From the NCBI GenBank assembly GCA_943331855.1, contig CALQNE010000156.1:1-8041 (forward strand): a DNA stretch of 8,041 bases, read 5' to 3'. A program made the translations under genes and the position numbers. Source of the DNA: Bordetella parapertussis (GTDB lineage: Bacteria > Pseudomonadota > Gammaproteobacteria > Burkholderiales > Burkholderiaceae_B). The notes beneath the pieces were generated by a model. That model ran no database searches. It saw only the letters and a program-made list of their open reading frames with translations, and had not been told where the DNA came from. This document shows positions 5,989 through 8,041 of this stretch, one piece after another. Position 1 is the stretch's first letter. Each line of letters begins with the position of its first letter.

Positions 5989-6129
5989 GGCCTTTTAACC
6001 GTAAAGCCAGATTGTCTGCATTTCTCTTAAAAACAAGACGCACTAGCACCTGCCAGAATCTAGGTATATTGCTGAATCACTGCTACTCACCCATGCTTCG
6101 CGCCTAGACATCAAATCAACGGATCTCTC

Positions 6130-6900
6130 ATGAAACTCAAAAGCCCCTACCTCAGCGGCGAGAACGCCATCATCACCGGTGCCGGGAACGGCATCGGCAA
6201 AGCGCTAGCATTTGAATTGGCTTCAGAGGGGGCCGCCTTATTTTTAATCGATATCAATTCAGAACATTTAAATAGTTGTCTCGCCGAGTTACAAACGCTC
6301 GGTCATCAGGCACAAGGTGCTGCCATCGACCTGTCAAAATCTGACGCGGCACAACAAGTCTACGAGCAGGCTCGCCAAGCCTTAGGTTCGATACACATGG
6401 TCGTGCACTCCGCATCACCACCCAGACGCGAGACCGACACCTGGAGAACCGTTAGCAGTGAAGTCTGGGATGCGATGTATCACGTCAATGTGAAATTTGG
6501 GTTTGAACTTGCGCGTCTGGTTGGTGAGCACATGATTGAAGAAAAAATCGCCGGACGCATGGTGTATTTAACATCCCTGCATGCAAATACCCCGCGCAAT
6601 CTACCCCACTATGCAACGAGCAAAGCCGCCATGATGATGCTCGTCAAAGAACTGGCAAAAGCTTGGGCCCGCTACGGCATCCGCATCAATGCGTTGACAC
6701 CGGGCGCCATTGCTGCGGGCGGCTTCAAACCGGCCGGTGATCTAGCACTTAAAATTCCGATGCAAAGACTTGGTACGGCGCAAGAAGTTGCTGCAATGGG
6801 TTTAACCCTAATGATTGATCGCTATTCTAGATATGTTACCGGAACAGAATTAGTCGTAGATGGGGGTCTCAATGTGTTTAACTGGTTTGATCCCGCCTAG
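6130..6900 (+). CDS. SDR-family NAD(P)-dependent oxidoreductase
   Basis: A 256-residue classical short-chain dehydrogenase/reductase, expected to interconvert an alcohol and a ketone in the cytosol. The Rossmann glycine motif is TGAGNGIG (16-23). D41 at the end of the second beta strand (LFLID) suggests preference for NAD(H). The catalytic set is complete: N120, S149, Y161 and K165 (YATSK). The usual N-N-A-G segment after beta 4 is replaced by HSAS followed by PP (93-98). The PGAI motif and the C-terminal VTGTELVVDGG block are typical. The ATG has only a weak GGA six nucleotides upstream. It reads divergently from receptor 3 and is followed 48 nt later by receptor 4 on the same strand, so the pair probably forms one unit. 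Substrate cannot be assigned; an acid or hydroxy-acid taken up by a linked system is the contextual guess. Confidence 0.93.
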   Translation: MKLKSPYLSGENAIITGAGNGIGKALAFELASEGAALFLIDINSEHLNSCLAELQTLGHQAQGAAIDLSKSDAAQQVYEQARQALGSIHMVVHSASPPRRETDTWRTVSSEVWDAMYHVNVKFGFELARLVGEHMIEEKIAGRMVYLTSLHANTPRNLPHYATSKAAMMMLVKELAKAWARYGIRINALTPGAIAAGGFKPAGDLALKIPMQRLGTAQEVAAMGLTLMIDRYSRYVTGTELVVDGGLNVFNWFDPA

Positions 6901-6936
6901 CCTTTCCTAAGATACCTTGCAACAAACTGCAGTACC

Positions 6937-6940
6937 GGAG
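6937..6940 (+). promoter_or_regulatory. Ribosome binding site deciding the GTG start of receptor 4
   Basis: GGAG, eight nucleotides before the GTG at 6949. It supports a GTG start that yields a complete signal peptide. Confidence 0.65.
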
Positions 6941-6948
6941 ATAAAAAC

Positions 6949-7932
6949 GTGATTGACAGATTTCAAAAACTTGCCTGCGCTACCTTCTTAATCGGCGCAT
7001 CAGTCTTGAGCAATACCTCGCTTGCCCAAACAAGCGATTATCCGAATCAACCAATCAAAATCATCATTGGGTTCACGCCTGGCGGATCAACCGACACCGT
7101 TGGCAGGCAATTGGCAAATGCCTTCAGCAAACTTTTAGGGCAATCAGTCATCGTAGACAACAAGCCTGGCGCCAATGGCAACTTGGCCACAGACGCCGTT
7201 CGTCGTGCGCCGCCAGACGGCTACACAATTTTCTACACCTCGATTGGGCACGTCACCAATCCGATCATGTACAAAGATGCCAAATACGATCCCATCAAAG
7301 ATTTCACACCCATTGGTCAAGTATTAGCCGGACCAAACGTCTTAGTTGTTCCAGGCAACTCGAAATTTAAGACTCTTCAAGAATTGATCGACTACGGCAA
7401 AGCCAATCCAGGAAAAATTAACTTTGCCTCTTCTGGCATTGGTTCGTCCTTACATCTATCTGGCGAATTATTTAAACAACTCTCAGGCGTGGACATGGTT
7501 CATATCCCCTACAAAGGTGCGGGCAGTCTGATGCCACACCTTTTATCGGGAACAGTCGATCTCGCTTTTCCAAATTTGCCATCGGGTTTGGCCTTAGCTG
7601 AACAGGGTCAACTTCGTGCCCTCGGGGTGACCACCAGCACGCGCTCAAACGCGGCACCCAATATCCCGACCATTGCAGAAGCGGGCGTACCGGGCTACGA
7701 CATGTCAACCTGGTACGGGCTAGTGGCGCCGGCAAACCTACCGCCCAGCGTACAAAAGAAACTCAGCGACGCCTTGGTACAAACCGTTAACGACCCTGAA
7801 TTTAAAGGCCGTCTGATTGCACAGGGAATGGATCCTAGACCTTCTACACCGCCAGAGTTTGCACGATTCATTCAGGCCGAAGCCGTCAAATGGGCTGCAA
7901 TTCTGAAAGACATGGACGTTAAAGCAAACTAA
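6949..7932 (+). CDS. Bug-family TTT substrate-binding receptor (receptor 4), GTG start
   Basis: A 327-residue periplasmic receptor beginning with GTG behind a GGAG ribosome site. The signal peptide (MIDRFQKLACATFLIGASVL...) is probably cleaved at SLA|QT (after 26), giving a mature protein that starts QTSDYPNQPIKIII. Blocks: GFTPGGSTD (41-49, with Gly in place of the common Pro at 41), DNKPGANG, PPDGYTIF, the KYDPIKDFTPIG block, NFASSGIGSSLHL, HIPYKGAGS, NIPTIAEAGVPGYD, TWYGLVAPA and a C-terminal FIQAEAVKWA helix. It follows the SDR gene by 48 nt with no visible terminator or promoter between, so the two are probably co-transcribed and may share a substrate pathway. The four receptors in this window share motifs but differ widely between them by eye, so they are not recent duplicates. 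Ligand unknown. Confidence 0.93.
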   Translation: MIDRFQKLACATFLIGASVLSNTSLAQTSDYPNQPIKIIIGFTPGGSTDTVGRQLANAFSKLLGQSVIVDNKPGANGNLATDAVRRAPPDGYTIFYTSIGHVTNPIMYKDAKYDPIKDFTPIGQVLAGPNVLVVPGNSKFKTLQELIDYGKANPGKINFASSGIGSSLHLSGELFKQLSGVDMVHIPYKGAGSLMPHLLSGTVDLAFPNLPSGLALAEQGQLRALGVTTSTRSNAAPNIPTIAEAGVPGYDMSTWYGLVAPANLPPSVQKKLSDALVQTVNDPEFKGRLIAQGMDPRPSTPPEFARFIQAEAVKWAAILKDMDVKAN

Positions 7933-8040
7933 TCAGCTCGGTTCTAAAAATTGGCGCAAGATCTTTGCAAGCTCTGGCGCCTGATCTTCTAAGGTGATTC
8001 GAAAACCCTCTGCCGCTAGCGTTTGAAGCTCGCCATTTGC
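7933..8040 (-). CDS. C-terminal end of an unidentified protein (truncated by window edge)
   Basis: On the minus strand an open frame enters from the right edge and stops at the TGA read from 7935-7933, giving 35 residues (ANGELQTLAAEGFRI..., ending ILRQFLEPS). The composition looks like a real amphipathic C-terminal helix and the frame runs exactly to the receptor 4 stop, with no bases between the two genes. That tight convergent packing matches the other junctions in this window. The fragment is too short to name a family. Confidence is limited because 36 codons can be open by chance. Confidence 0.5.
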   Translation of the reverse strand, partial: ANGELQTLAAEGFRITLEDQAPELAKILRQFLEPS

Positions 8041-8041
8041 A

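Larger units (their letters stand above)
5909..6129. other. Divergent control region between receptor 3 and the SDR gene
   Basis: The 221-bp gap carries the receptor 3 ribosome site, leader dyad and promoter on the minus strand. On the plus strand I could not find a good -35/-10 pair for the SDR gene; TATATT at 6065-6070 is a possible -10 without a matching -35, which would fit an activator-dependent promoter. No small gene or terminator is seen. Confidence 0.5.

Noticed and set aside
5909..6049. N-terminal extension of receptor 3 from the ATG at 6049
   Set aside because: The 47 added residues look unlike a signal peptide, contain the promoter and leader dyad, and the GTG at 5908 has an ideal ribosome site.
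960..7932. GTTGC/GCAAC pentamers as a window-wide regulon signal
   Set aside because: A pentamer is expected about 16 times by chance on both strands in 8 kb; only the GTTGCAC heptamer in two leaders was kept.

Overview
The window looks like accessory catabolic and transport DNA from a betaproteobacterium, most likely Burkholderiales (Alcaligenaceae- or Comamonadaceae-like). The basis is four tripartite-tricarboxylate-transporter (TTT) substrate receptors of the Bug family within 5.2 kb, a family hugely expanded in that group. G+C looks moderate (about half by eye, not computed). There are nine protein-coding genes, two of them cut by the window edges. I see no rRNA, tRNA, CRISPR array or insertion sequence, and no stretch over 300 bases lacks a gene.

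Layout. (1) Bases 2-958, plus: the C-terminal ~318 residues of a TTC38-like tetratricopeptide protein, open at the left edge. (2) Bases 3722-960, minus: a probable three-gene unit of Bug receptor 1, a small VOC-fold (glyoxalase-like) protein and a 12-helix MFS transporter. (3) Bases 3723-3932: a divergent control region with a perfect 7-3-7 dyad, a 10-bp direct repeat and an A/T-rich imperfect dyad. (4) Bases 3933-4910, plus: Bug receptor 2. (5) Bases 5908-4925, minus: Bug receptor 3, GTG start, with a convincing sigma70 promoter. (6) Bases 5909-6129: a second divergent control region. (7) Bases 6130-7932, plus: an SDR dehydrogenase followed by Bug receptor 4 (GTG start), probably co-transcribed. 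(8) Bases 8040-7933, minus: the last 35 codons of an unidentified gene.

How the parts may work together (inference): each Bug protein is a periplasmic binding protein expected to capture a small organic acid or related anion. None of the usual TctA/TctB membrane partners is encoded here, so these are orphan receptors that would use a transporter encoded elsewhere or act in sensing. Receptor 1 is linked to an enzyme-like VOC protein and an MFS carrier; receptor 4 is linked to an SDR oxidoreductase. Each pair would fit uptake plus processing of a particular acid, but the substrates cannot be read from the sequence.

The most notable non-coding signals are short perfect dyads close upstream of three minus-strand genes. 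Two of these, before receptors 1 and 3, share the heptamer GTTGCAC at nearly the same distance from the start codon. No regulator gene is present in the window. Nothing here proves a wholly new system; the receptor clustering and the leader dyads are what deserve follow-up.
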